Below are positions 1-9,691 of a stretch of 23,348 nucleotides of DNA, one piece after another. Both the position numbers and the translations under genes were made by a program. Within the stretch, counting starts at the first letter, position 1; every line of letters starts with the position of its first letter. The stretch is from Prasinococcaceae sp. CCMP 1430. Its lineage: Eukaryota > Prasinodermophyta > Palmophyllophyceae > Prasinococcales > Prasinococcaceae. The stretch covers positions 91,861 to 115,208 of the forward strand of contig RQSC01000023.1 in assembly GCA_013416795.1 (NCBI GenBank). Direction: 5' to 3'. The notes beneath the pieces are model-generated. The model made no database searches and was not told where the DNA came from. It saw only the letters and a list, made by a program, of their open reading frames with translations.

Positions 1-168
1 GGCCAGCTACGAGGTGCCGCAGGAGAGCGCGGAACGTGCCCGCGCGGGGTCAGCCGGGGCCGGGCGCGCGCCGAACGTCGGCGCGATACGCGGGGAGCGC
101 GCCGCGGGGGACGGGCGGGCGGCGCTGCGAGCGAGGGGAGCGGGCGGTGCTCGTCTGACCCGGCGGAG

Positions 169-1040
169 ATGTCGGCGGCGGGCATGAAGGTGGCGGAATT
201 GCGCGAGGCTCTCGCGTCGCGTGGCCTCTCCACAACGGGGCTCAAGGCGGCGCTCGCCGCGCGCCTCGAGGTCGCGCTCGCCGAGGAGGCGCTCGCCGCC
301 AAGAAGGGCGTCCAGGCGGCCAAGCGCGGCAAGGCCGGCAAGGCCGAGGCCCCTGCGAGTGCCGGCACAAAGGCGTCTGCGCGGAGCGGTGGGGTGCTTG
401 CCGGGATCGGTGGCGGCGACGCCGATGGCGACGACAGCGACGACGCGCCTGAGGCGGTGTCGGCAGGCGCGGGCCGCGCGGCCGCGCGCGCGGCACGGCC
501 GGCGAGGCGCGCGCAGCGGAGCGCGCCGGCGCCAAGGCGAAGCGCAAGGCGCGCGCGGAGGCGGAGGAGCAGCGTGCTGAGGAGAGAAAACGGCAGCGCG
601 AAAAGAAACAGAGGGCAAAGGAGGAGGAGGAGGCGAGGGAGAGGGAGCTCGAGGCGAATGAGGCGGGCACCCGCGGCACTGACGCGGCCGACGACCTGAT
701 GCTCCCCCCCGAGGTGGTGAGTGCGATGCTCGCGCAGGAGAAGGCCGAGCGCGAGCGGCGCTTGACAACGGAGGCGTTGCGCGGCGCGCACCGCCGAGCG
801 GGCGACGGTCCGCGCGCGCCCGCGGCCGCCGGCGGCAAGAAGCGCGCGCGCTCGGGACCCAAGCTTCCCAGGGGCATGGAGGTGGCGGTGCTCAGCGGGG
901 ACTCCGTTCTCGACGCGCGTGGCAAGGACGACACGAGCTCCAGAGAATTTCTCGCTCGCGCGCGTGGTCGACACAAGAGGTCGCGCGACATGCTCCGCCC
1001 CTCGAGGGGCTTCGCGCCCGCGGCCGGATTCGCGCGCTGA
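169..1040 (+). CDS. SAP-domain protein resembling NOL7/UTP16 (U3 snoRNP-associated), frame broken near 465-500
   Basis: The ATG at 169 opens a SAP motif (residues about 6-35, MKVAELREALASRGLSTTGL), a DNA/RNA-binding helix-turn-helix. An acidic GDDSDDAPEAVS stretch follows. The frame then changes from the 169 frame to the 699 frame. In the new frame it reads a charged KAKRKARAEAEEQ coiled coil, LPPEVVSAMLAQEKAERE, and a basic C-terminus with FLARARGRHKRSRDML, ending at the TGA at 1038-1040. The order acidic DDAPE motif, Lys/Glu coiled coil, LP.xV..ML, and a C-terminal FL...R..R..ML...AP.A.F motif recalls NOL7/UTP16, a nucleolar factor in 18S rRNA processing. That assignment is from memory of the family and tentative. 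The frame break equals one missing base. It lies in a CG-only stretch (gggccgcgcggccgcgcg), so a base-call error is likeliest. A 50-nt GT-AG intron at 457-506 would also restore the frame but would remove the VS of the acidic motif. Confidence 0.6.
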
Positions 1041-1240
1041 GGGTGCCGCGGCGAGGCGCGAGCGCGCGCGTTGGGATGCGGTAAAAGCGACTCTGCGTTA
1101 CAGCTGCGCCTCCTCCGCACACACCTTGGCAGTCGGCGCGTGCTCTGCGGCGGCCCGCTACGGGCCGCGCGCCCAGGTAATTCTCGCCGCCGTAGTGTAG
1201 TCGTGCATGCTAGCGTCGCCTCCCGGGCGCTCTAGCTCTC

Positions 1241-4200
1241 TCACGCAGCGTCGGCCTTCAGCTCGTCCGCGAGCGCTTTGACAGCCTGCGCGCGCTTGCG
1301 CATGGTCGCCTTGATGGCAGCAAGCTTGGCCTCAGCGGCTTCCGCCCTGGACTCCGCCTTCACAGCCTTGCCCTCTGCGGCGCTCGCGGTTCTCTCGGCA
1401 GCCACCGCGCGACGATCGGCCGCCTTGGCGACTGTGCGAGCGTCGCGGAGCTCGCAGCGCACCGCAGCGAGCTCCGCGGCATGTGCGTCGGCGGCAGCCG
1501 CCGCAGCCTCGTCAGCCATGATCTTGGCGGTGTTCGATGCTTCCAACTGTGCGCGCAGCGCAGCTATCTCGTCGCGCGCAGACGACAGCTCCGCCGCGGC
1601 CGCGGACTGCGCCTTTGCGGCCTTTGCAGCCGCTGCGGCAGCCTTTGCCTTAGCTTTGGAAGCGTCTGTCGCAGCCTTGGCCTTGGCCTTGGCCGCCTCG
1701 GCGTCCGCCTTAGCCTTGGCTTTTGTTTTTGCAGCCTCGGCGTCGGCTCTAGCCTTGGCCTTGGCGGCAGCTGCGTCGGCAGCGGCCTCATCTTCAGCTT
1801 CCGCTGCTGCCTGAGCTTCGGCCTCGGCCTTGCGCTTTGCTTCATTTTCGGCAGCAGCAGCAGCCGCCTCTGCCTCCGCAGCTACCTTGATGTCCTGGTC
1901 ATCGGCGACAGCCTCGGGCGGTGGCTGCGACTTGGACCGCGCCTTCAAGGTCCTGCTCGATCGAGTCGCCCGACCCCTCGAGGGAGCAGCCTCAGCCTCA
2001 GCCGCGGCCTCCGCCGCCGCCTCGTGGGCGTCCTTTGCGCTCGCGGCCGCCGTGCGTGATCGTGAAAGAGTCCTCGTGGGTGCTGATGCGGAGGTTTCCG
2101 CGCCTGGCTTGGTGCCAGCGCCGCTGGCTCCAACCAGCTTGCTTAGCTGCGCCTCCTTGGCGACGGTGGTGGCCGCGGCCGCTGCGCCGAGTGGTGAGAT
2201 GGCGCTCCTGGCAGCCCCCTTCGGCGCGGGCGACATCCTCTCGAGGCATGCCGCGAGCTCGTTGGAGGGCGCGAGCAGGCTCTTTCCCTGCCAGCCGCCG
2301 GTGAGCAAGGCCCCCCCTACTGATTTGCGGCTCTTGCGGCGGTCGCGGCGCGCCTTGCGCGCAGCCTCGGCGTCGACCACCTCGTCCGCGCCCGCTCCCG
2401 CTCCTGCGTCCGTGCCGAAGGCAAACAGCGGGTTGCTCGACATGGCTGCAGACGCATCGTCGCAGGCTTCCCCCTGCGCCTCTCCGCCCGCGAGCGTCCC
2501 AACACCGACCGGTGCGAGCAGCTCCGAGATCGTCTTTCGCCGCGCGGATTTGCCCTTGGGTGCAGCCGCGGCCGCTTTGGTCTCGTCGACCTGTTGCGGC
2601 ATCTCCCGCACCAGGGGTGATTTGCCACCGGCGATGCTCATCTGCAAGCGATCGTAGTAGCTCGCGCCGCCCCACGCCTAACAGAGCGTGTAAATGCGAG
2701 AGCGGGCGAGCGGCGGGCGAGGTGATGCGAGGGGGGGGGCGGAAGCGTTCAGTCGCCGGGCGTGAGGGCGCGCATCGCGTCAGCGTGAAAGAATGCCCGG
2801 TACGACCGAGCGACGCACGCGCTTCACGAGCTCGTGGCGCGCGCGAGCGCCCCGCAGCACTCACATCCTTGAGCTTGTCGTGGAGCGTTGCGTCGTCCTC
2901 TGGCTTGCCCTCCGGCGAAGGCTCTGCGCTTGGCAGCATCTGGTCGGCCATCGCCAGCAACTCCTTCACAGCGGTTGGCGGCCCCTCCTGCAGCGCATGC
3001 GGTGCCTGCACGGGCGCCGCCGCTGGCGAGGGGGTGCTCTCCACGCCCGCGAATGGAACAGGGTCGGGAGGTGCGCCCTCGCCCTCCCTCTGCTGCTTGG
3101 CACTGCTCCCTTTCGCAGCCGAGTGCAGCATGTCACCCGGCGAGTCCGGGAAGAAGAGCATGTCGTCGAAATGCACGGTCTTGCGGCGCTCGCGGCGCTT
3201 GAGCGCGCTGCGGCACGCGATCGCCTGCTCCGGCGCGGCCTCGTTTGCCTTTCGCGCCGGCTTGGTCACGGCCTTGCTCGCAGCTGGCTTGGGAGCCGGC
3301 TTGACGGCGCGCGCTGCCGGTGCCGCTTCCATCGCGTTCTCATCGGCCGGCGCGAGCGGCGACTTGGGCGGCTTGGCGGCGGTCTTCTCCGCTGACGCCG
3401 GCGGCGCTGCACTCGTGATGCCGCCAACGCCCGCTGCCGCAGACTTCTTGAGCTTTGGCACCACAAAGGAGGAGTTCTTGGACGCCGCGAGCAGCGCCGC
3501 GGCCTTGGCGGCCGTGGCGCCCCCCATCGACTTCCGGCCCGCCGGCATCGCTCCTCCGCTTCGGCCGCGCGGCGGCTCCCTCCTCGCCTCCGCCCGCGCT
3601 GCGCGCGCGTCGGCTGTGCGGCGCTCCGACTCTGCCTCGCGGCACGTGGCCGCCGCCGCCGCAGCAGCAGTAGCCGCCTCGCCCGCCGCAGTCGCCAGGC
3701 GGACGTGCGTGGCCGGGTCTGCGTCAGATCCTTTGTGGGTGTGCGTGTCGCGTTCGGTGGGATGTGCGGGGACATGTTTGGAATGTAGGGGTGGATGCTC
3801 GGGGTTTGTGTGTGGTTGCTTGGTGGCTTCTGTGGTTGGTGGGCCTGCATGCGTGGGCGGTTGCTCGGGGTGAGTAGGCGGGGCGCGATGGACGACGTGC
3901 GCGGGTTCGGCCTCAGCCTGCGCCATGGCCTGCAACATGGCCTGCGCTCGCGCGATTCTCTCCAGAAATCGCTCCGTGCTCGAATGTGAGCGCTCCAGCA
4001 GGTCGGCGGTGGTCGGCGCGGACGCGTCCGCGCGCATGTCAGCACCCAGACTCTCCGTGGTCGCGCCGGCACTGCCGCTCTTGGCATCCATGTCGAGGCC
4101 ACGCGCCGCTTTAGCCTTAGGGACGAAGTCGTCGCTCTCGTCAACAGCTGCAGCCGCAGCGGCGGGCGCGGTGCCGAGGGCCAACTCAATGACCTTATCT

Positions 4201-5249
4201 ATATCGGCGGTTGCGGCGGCGGCCTCCAGGCCGTCGGGAAAGAGTGGCGCTGCCGATAGCGCCGCTGCGGTCGTCGGAATCGCCGTCGCCGAGGTCCTCA
4301 CCGCCGACGTCGCCGAGGCCGCCGAGCCGGCTGGCACTGAAGCCGCTGCCGAGAACGTGAAATCGAACCCGCCCACGCCTGCACGGATGGCGCCACCGCC
4401 TTTGCTCTCCGCGAGCGACGGAGTGCTCCCAACGAGAGACGCCGAAGTTCCGGCGAGCGATGCAGATCCCGACACCGAGCCTGTCGAGCTGTCTGCCAGC
4501 GACGGCAAGCCTTCCCCGGCCTCTGAGCCCGCGGCACGTGCCACCATCGAGTCCGATCCGAGCGCCACTACGTCATCCGCGGCGATCGCCGCCAGGCGAT
4601 CGGCGAGCCGCGACGCCGCTCGGCTGCCTGACGCGGTGCTGCCGCGCGCTGGGAGGTGTACCTGCGCGTCGGGCACGTCGCCAACGACCGGCGCACGCGG
4701 CGCATGTTCATTGGCGGGAAGCGGCTCGGGCTCGGCGGCGGCAGCGGCGGCGAGCCTGTCCGCAAAGGTCGCAGCGGGCGGCGGCTCGCGCGTCTTCTCC
4801 GGCGCACGCGACGATTCCTTTTGGCAAGCCTTTAATCGTACCAGCGAAGCAGCTGACTCCGCGGGCGCTGCCGCCGCGGGCGCCCTCCGGTGCCGCGCGA
4901 GAGCCTGGAGAGCGGCCACGCCGGGTGGCTCCGGCGCCGAGGACACCGAGGACAACACCGAGGGTGCCGCCGCAGCCGTACCTGCCGATGCCGGCTCAAA
5001 AGCCTGTGCCACCGACGTCGTGGGCGTCGGCAGCGTCGTCGACGGCGTGACGTACGCCGTCGAGCTGCTAGCCACGGTAGCGGGCGCCGGCACGGCCACC
5101 GGCCCCGGCCCCGCCGCCGTCGCCGACGCCGGCGAGTGCCCGGGCGAGGGCGCCACTTCGGCGATGCCCAGCTTGGCACGCAGCGCCGCCAGGCGCGCCC
5201 GCGAGCTGCCGCATCCCGCCGCCCCCGCAGCGGAAGCAGCTTCCGACAT
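1241..5249 (-). CDS. Large low-complexity protein with PP1-docking motif KTVHF and C-terminal Ala-rich coiled coil
   Basis: There are two exons. Exon 1 runs 5249-2865 (795 codons from the ATG at 5249). The intron is 2864-2642, with donor GTGAGT and acceptor TTGCAG, in phase 0. Exon 2 is 2641-1241, giving 1261 residues in all. The N-terminus has a short helix (SRARLAALRAKLGIAE). Most of exon 1 is Ala/Ser/Pro-rich and probably disordered, with repeated FADRLAA and RLADRLAAI segments. Residues 690-694 read KTVHF in the context RERRKTVHFDDML, a good match to the RVxF consensus that docks protein phosphatase 1. Basic Ser/Thr sites such as RRKTISELL, RKSRKSVGG and GRKSMGG resemble Aurora/PKA targets. 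The last ~250 residues are an Ala/Lys/Glu coiled coil with AKAKA repeats. A PP1-targeting scaffold of chromosome, microtubule or nucleolus is an inference. I recognise no family. It is convergent with the SAP gene, 200 bp away. Confidence 0.8.
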
Positions 5250-5279
5250 CGATCCTTCCTCCCCACACACACGCCGCAG

Positions 5280-5384
5280 CCGCCGAGCGCCAGCCTGCGC
5301 GGGCGCTGCTCGATGGTGCGCGAGCTGCACGTGTACGGCGCCGCGGTGGGCGTTGGGGGGCGCGACGAGGAGGCCCAGCAGCAC
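5280..5384 (+). pseudogene. ELP3: Orphan fragment of ELP3 (Elongator catalytic subunit) GNAT domain, cut by an N
   Basis: In the frame of the ATG at 5313 the sequence reads SLRGRCSMVRELHVYG, then AAVGVGGRDEEAQQH. This is the highly conserved C-terminal segment of ELP3, the radical-SAM/acetyltransferase subunit of Elongator, normally followed by the QGYG acetyl-CoA loop. The reading stops at the N at 5385, and the bases beyond belong to an unrelated membrane protein in another frame. A pyrimidine/CA tract ending CCGCAG at 5279 looks like an intron acceptor. Upstream ELP3 exons are absent, because 5249 and below is occupied by the opposite-strand gene. Either the rest lies left of this window around nested genes, or this is a pseudogene scrap, or a contig join. 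The family match is confident; the gene status is not. Confidence 0.6.
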
Positions 5385-5385
5385 N
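5385..5385. other. Single N, probable contig join
   Basis: An isolated N separates an ELP3-coding stretch from an HTTM-coding stretch in a different frame. The gap length behind it is unknown, and the two sides should not be assumed contiguous. Confidence 0.8.
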
Positions 5386-7775
5386 GCGCTGGGCGCGCTG
5401 CGGGTGGCGCTCGGCGCGTTCGTGCTGCGGGACCTGCGCGAGCGCACGCGGGAGGGGGCGTTCTCGCTCGCATGGTGCGCGCGCGCGCGCGCCTCCACAC
5501 GCGCCCACGCGCGCATCGCGGGCGCAAGTATGCGCGCGGTGAGCGCTCGCGCGCATGCGCTCTCTGTCTGTTGTGCGCGAACACTGACGTGCGTACTCTC
5601 GGGCGCAGGTACACGAGCGAGCCCGCGTACGCGAGCATGCTCGCACCGTCGGACACGCCGCACGGCGCGTGGCTGCACGTGGCCGTGTGGTTCGCGCGTG
5701 GCGGCACCGTGGCGCAGGCGTGCGCCTTCGGCGCGACTGCAGTGCTCGCGGCGGCATTTGCCGCGGGCGTGGGCGCCGGGCCGCTCGGGCCTACGAGCGT
5801 TCTGCTGTGGCTGGCGGTGACGGCGATGCACGGCCGCTGCGAGGCAGTGTGCGACGGCGCCGACCACTACCTCCGCGCGGTGCTGTTGTGGTGCATGCTG
5901 CTGCCCATGGACCGTGCTCTCACGCTGCGCGCCACGTGCGCGAGGTTGCGCTCGCACGCGGGCTCGCATGCGCGTGCACGCACGCGCAAACGAGCGCACG
6001 CGAGTGTGGGCGAGGAGGATGTGTCCGAGGCCGACGATGGTGGTGAGGGTGCCGAGGGCCCCATCGTGCGCGGCTATGCGGTGTGTGGCCTATGCCTGCA
6101 GATGTGCTTCATGTACTGGGGCACCGTGATGCACCGCTGGGAGGGACAGAGGTGCGCGCGCGCGCACTCGCAGGCACATGCGTATGCACGCGCGCGCACA
6201 CGCCCGTGCACACGTGCACCACGACACACACGCATGCACATGCACGCAAACTTACGCAAACACGAGCGCACACGCGCGCACGCTCGCGCTTGCACATGCT
6301 CGCGCGCGCAGCTGGTGGCTGCCCCGCCTGGACGCTGTGTACTACGCGCTGGCGTCGAACTTCGGCACGCGCGCGTGGGTGAGCGCGCTGGTGCTGCCTC
6401 GGCCGTGGCTGTGGCGCTTTATGACGGCCTCCGCGGTGTGCGTGGAGGGCCTCGCACCGGTGTTGCTAGTGGTGGGCGTGTGTGCTTGCGGTCGCGCGCG
6501 CGAGGGCGCTGGTGGGCGAAAAGAGCGCGCCCCCTCTCGCGTGCACCTGGCCGCGCGCAGGAGAGACGGAGGAAGTGTGTCCGCAGGCGGCGGCTTCGGC
6601 GAGCGGACTGCGCTCGCCGCGCGCACAGCGGGGGCGCTCGCGCTCGCGGCGTTGCACGCGGGCCTCATGGTCGCCATGCGGCTTGCGAACTGGCAGGTGT
6701 GTATTTGTGTATGTGCTTTAGGTTGCGTTGTGCGACACGTGTGTATGTGCATGTCCGCTCGCGCGCCTACGTGCGTGCGCTGACCCGCGCGTGCTCGCGC
6801 GAGCGCGCACACCAGATGCTCGGAGCCACAGTCGCGCTTGCCTGGCTGCCCACATGCGCTTGGGACGCCGCGCAGGACGCGCTTGCGCGGCTCCTGCCGG
6901 GTGCACTGGTCGCGCGGCCCGGCGAGCGAGCCAGCGCTCGCGCGCACGCACAGACGAGCGCGCGCGCGCGCGCGCCCAGGAATGAACGCGCGGCCTCACG
7001 CGTCGCTGCGTGCGCGCTGGTGTACATGACCGCGCTGTGGGCGGGCGAACGTGGCTGGGTGCCGAAAGTTGACGGTGGAAACGTCGGCGAGGCGCTCCGC
7101 TTGAGTCAGTACTGGGTCATGTATGGCCCCAACCCGCCTCGCGAGACGACGACGGTCACGCTCACCGCCGAGCTCGCGGACAGCACTGCGCGCCTGGACG
7201 TGCTTCGCGCGCTACGCACGGGTGACTGGGGGCCGGCATCCGAGGTCCGTGCGCGCGCGCAGGAGCGAGCAGAGCGCACGCGCGCGCGCGTGCGCGAGCA
7301 GGAGAGAGAGAGCACCTGCCGGAGGGCACGCACAAAGCGCGCCCTGGCATGGCACACACACACACATGATGCGTGCCCGCGCGCGCGCACTTGTATGCTC
7401 ACACGTGTCCACACGCGCCACGCGCAGGTCACTTCTGACGAGCTCGCGGCGATGCTCGAGGAGGACGCCGAGGACATGAGCGAGCGCTACCCAAGCATGC
7501 GCTGGGAGCGTGCGCTGCACCGCTGGGGGCGGCGCGAGGGCGCGCACGGTGCTCGAGGGAGGCAGCCGCTGCGAGACAGGGGGCACAGGCTCGCGCGCGC
7601 GGTGTGCACCCACGGCCTGGCGCTGCGGCCCGACCTGGTGGGGGTGCACGTCACGTGGCGTGGCGCCACTATCCTGCCGCCGGGGGCGCCGGCGCGGTTC
7701 GAGCACGCCAGCGCCATGGACGAACGCGCGCACGCGCGCTGCCGCGGGTCAGAGGAGGCGCACGCGCTGCCTTAA
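5386..7775 (+). CDS. HTTM-domain (vitamin K gamma-carboxylase-like) multi-pass membrane protein, 5' end missing
   Basis: Five exons rejoin in phase: 5386-5474, 5609-6151, 6312-6696, 6816-7244 and 7428-7775 (597 residues from the N). The introns are 134, 160, 119 and 183 nt, GT-AG, ending in CAG. Helix 1 reads ALGALRVALGAFVLRDL. Further membrane segments include AWLHVAVWFARGGTVAQA, the DHYLRAVLLWCMLLPM region, GYAVCGLCLQMCFMYWG and CVEGLAPVLLVV. After YYALASN comes the soluble end SQYWVMYGPNPPRETT. This order (LRI.LG, W...H, LL...W...LP, LQ....Y, W....A..Y, LE...P, then QYW.MF.P.P) is that of the HTTM superfamily. Its best-known member is the vitamin K-dependent gamma-glutamyl carboxylase of the ER membrane. 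The carboxylase catalytic regions are not evident, so the reaction is unknown. An extended Arg-rich loop at about 6480-6590 could hide a further intron. The N at 5385 truncates the start. Confidence 0.85.
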
Positions 7776-7779
7776 CATC

Positions 7780-9480
7780 TCATTGATCGCATGCGAACGC
7801 TGCCGGGTGGTAGAGCCCATCGACGTGCTGCGCCCTGCGCCGCGCCTCGCCCACGCGCGCGGCCTCGAGCGCCGCCGCCTGGGCGCGCTGCCGCGCTGGC
7901 GGCTGCGCGCCCAGCGCAGTGCGCGCCTCGAGCGCACCGCGCAGTGACGCCACGGGTGCGAGCAACGCCTCGCCGGAGCACTCGCCCCATTCCGCAGCGG
8001 CGATCGTCGCCGCAGCGTCGGCCGCCGGTGCGTCGCTCTCCTTCGTGCTGGTCGCTGCCGCGCGGGCCTCAAACAGGCGCATCTGTGCGCGAGCGCGCGG
8101 GTGCGCGCGGGCGCATGCGCGAGGGAGTCAGTGCGCACGCAGCCGTGCGCGCATGCGTGTGTGAGTGTGTGGGTGTCCTCGCGCGCGCGTGCATGCCGCG
8201 TCGCGTCTCCCACCTCGGCAACGACCAGTCGTTCCACTGCTTTGGCGTGGTCTCGGCCTGCACTACCAGCGGCGAGCACTGCCGCGTGCACCGCTCCCTC
8301 CGCTTTGGGCAAGGCAGAGCCTCCGATCGCCACCGCCCCCCTCTTCTGCTCCTCCGCGCGCACCTGCCGCACGTCCGCAATCGCCTTCGCTGCCTCTGCG
8401 AGCTGGACGGAGTCCCTGGCGGCCGTGGCAGCCTCCTCTAACTCCGCCTCGGCCGCGGCAGCCTCCAGGGCGGCTGCCACGCGCGCGGCCCGCGCGTGAA
8501 GCGGTGGCTGCGCGCCTGGGGCCGCGCCCGCGCCTGTACCCGCGCCGCCCAGCGTGGCGAGGGCGCGCTCAGCAGCAGCGAGCGACGCGCATCCCACCCG
8601 CGGATCGCCTGCTCCGCACGCGGCGTCCCACGCGTACTCGACGACCTCGCGCTGCTCCGCGAGTGCCCTCGCGTCGCAGTCAACTTCACGCACGTCACCG
8701 TCGGCCTCGCGCAGCGCGCGCGCGACGGCGGCCTCCGCGGCGGCCGCGAGCGCGCTGCCGCCGCTGCAGTCCGCCGCGTCGAACGCAACGAGCGCGTGAG
8801 CGCCTGCGAAGAACGCGCGCGCGTCCGTGCCGAACGCATCGTCCGCCGCCGCCTCGGCAGCACTGGGCGCCGCCGAATCTGATACGTCGGCCATGGGCTC
8901 GTCGACCTCGGTGTCAGCCTCGCCAGGCGTGAGCGCGAGCGCGACGAGGCGCTGCGCGACGGCGCCTGCCGGAGCCAGCGACACGCACACCCGCACGCCT
9001 GCGTAAAGCCGTGTTTGCTCGTCTCCGCGCTTGACTGCCGGGGCGCAGAGGGGTAGCGTGCGAAATGTGCGCGCGAGCGTGCGTACGTCGGGCCATGTGC
9101 ACGCGTGCGTGGCGCGGGACCGAGTCAGCGCGACGTGGGCGGGCGCGAATACTCACACACTTGCACGCGCTTGCGCGCTCGCTGTCGTGCGCACAGATGC
9201 GCGTCTTCCGCGCTCGCCCCGCACCTGCGCCCTCCGCTGCCTCGCGCATGTGCCCCATCGCTTGCGCCACGCCGCCCGGCCCTAGCGCCAGCAGCTCGGC
9301 GCGCCCCTCGACCGCGTCAGCGGCGACGACGACGTAGCCCTCCTGGAAGCATGGCGACGCCACACGCTCCCACGGCGAGGGCGCCGTCAGGCGCGACACT
9401 TCGGGCCAGCCAGGCGCGTGCGCCTGCGTGCGGGCGGCGGCGGCCGGTGGGCGCGCGCAGAAGTGGCCGCGCCCGCTCAT
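7780..9480 (-). CDS. Hypothetical Ala-rich protein with helical/coiled-coil C-terminus
   Basis: Exons 9480-9225, 8998-8214 and 8082-7780 join in frame (447 residues). The introns are 226 and 131 nt, with donors GTGCGG and GTGGGA and acceptors ACGCAG and CACAG. The N-terminal part looks folded: GYVVVAADAVEGRAELLALG, then a helix with AMGHMREAAEGAG running into VRVCVSLAPAGAVAQRLVAL. The middle is an Ala/Asp/Glu-rich region around FGTDARAFFAGAHALVAFD, and the remainder predicts long helices (AEAELEEAATAARDSV). The ATG at 9480 was chosen because the protein-like sequence starts there. An in-frame ATG at 9609 would add an Arg-rich stretch that may be 5' UTR or a targeting peptide. I do not recognise the family. 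The gene is tail-to-tail with the HTTM gene with only 4 bp between stops, and sits head-to-tail after the oxygenase gene. Confidence 0.7.
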
Positions 9481-9691
9481 CGCGCCGCGCGCGGGGGCGA
9501 TACGGGCGCCGCGCGCAGCGTCGCGCCAAGCGCGCCGTGTGTGGCACGGGCGCGCCGCGCTGCTCGCGCCGTGTGTGGCACGCACGCGCTGGGGCATTGG
9601 GAGGGGCATGCGTCCGTTTTTTTGCGACACTGCTCTGAACGCATCCGCTTACAATACTAAGGTGTGTGGGTGGTGGTGCAGGAGAAGCGAG

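Noticed and set aside
242-1120. Long minus-strand ORF opposite the SAP-domain gene
   Set aside because: Arg/Ser/Ala-rich antisense shadow of GC-rich coding sequence; no motif, and the plus strand has a clear SAP domain.
1278-2657. Long plus-strand ORFs opposite the coiled-coil gene
   Set aside because: Ala/Ser-rich reverse-frame images of Ala/Lys codons; the minus strand has coherent coiled coil, stop and splice sites.
3925-5820. 631-codon plus-strand ORF across 3925-5820
   Set aside because: Mostly antisense to the minus-strand scaffold gene. Only its part after the N (from 5386) is real, as HTTM exon 1.
4890-7775. 961-codon plus-strand ORF as one protein
   Set aside because: It runs through four introns recognisable by CG/CA composition. 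The real exons use different frames.
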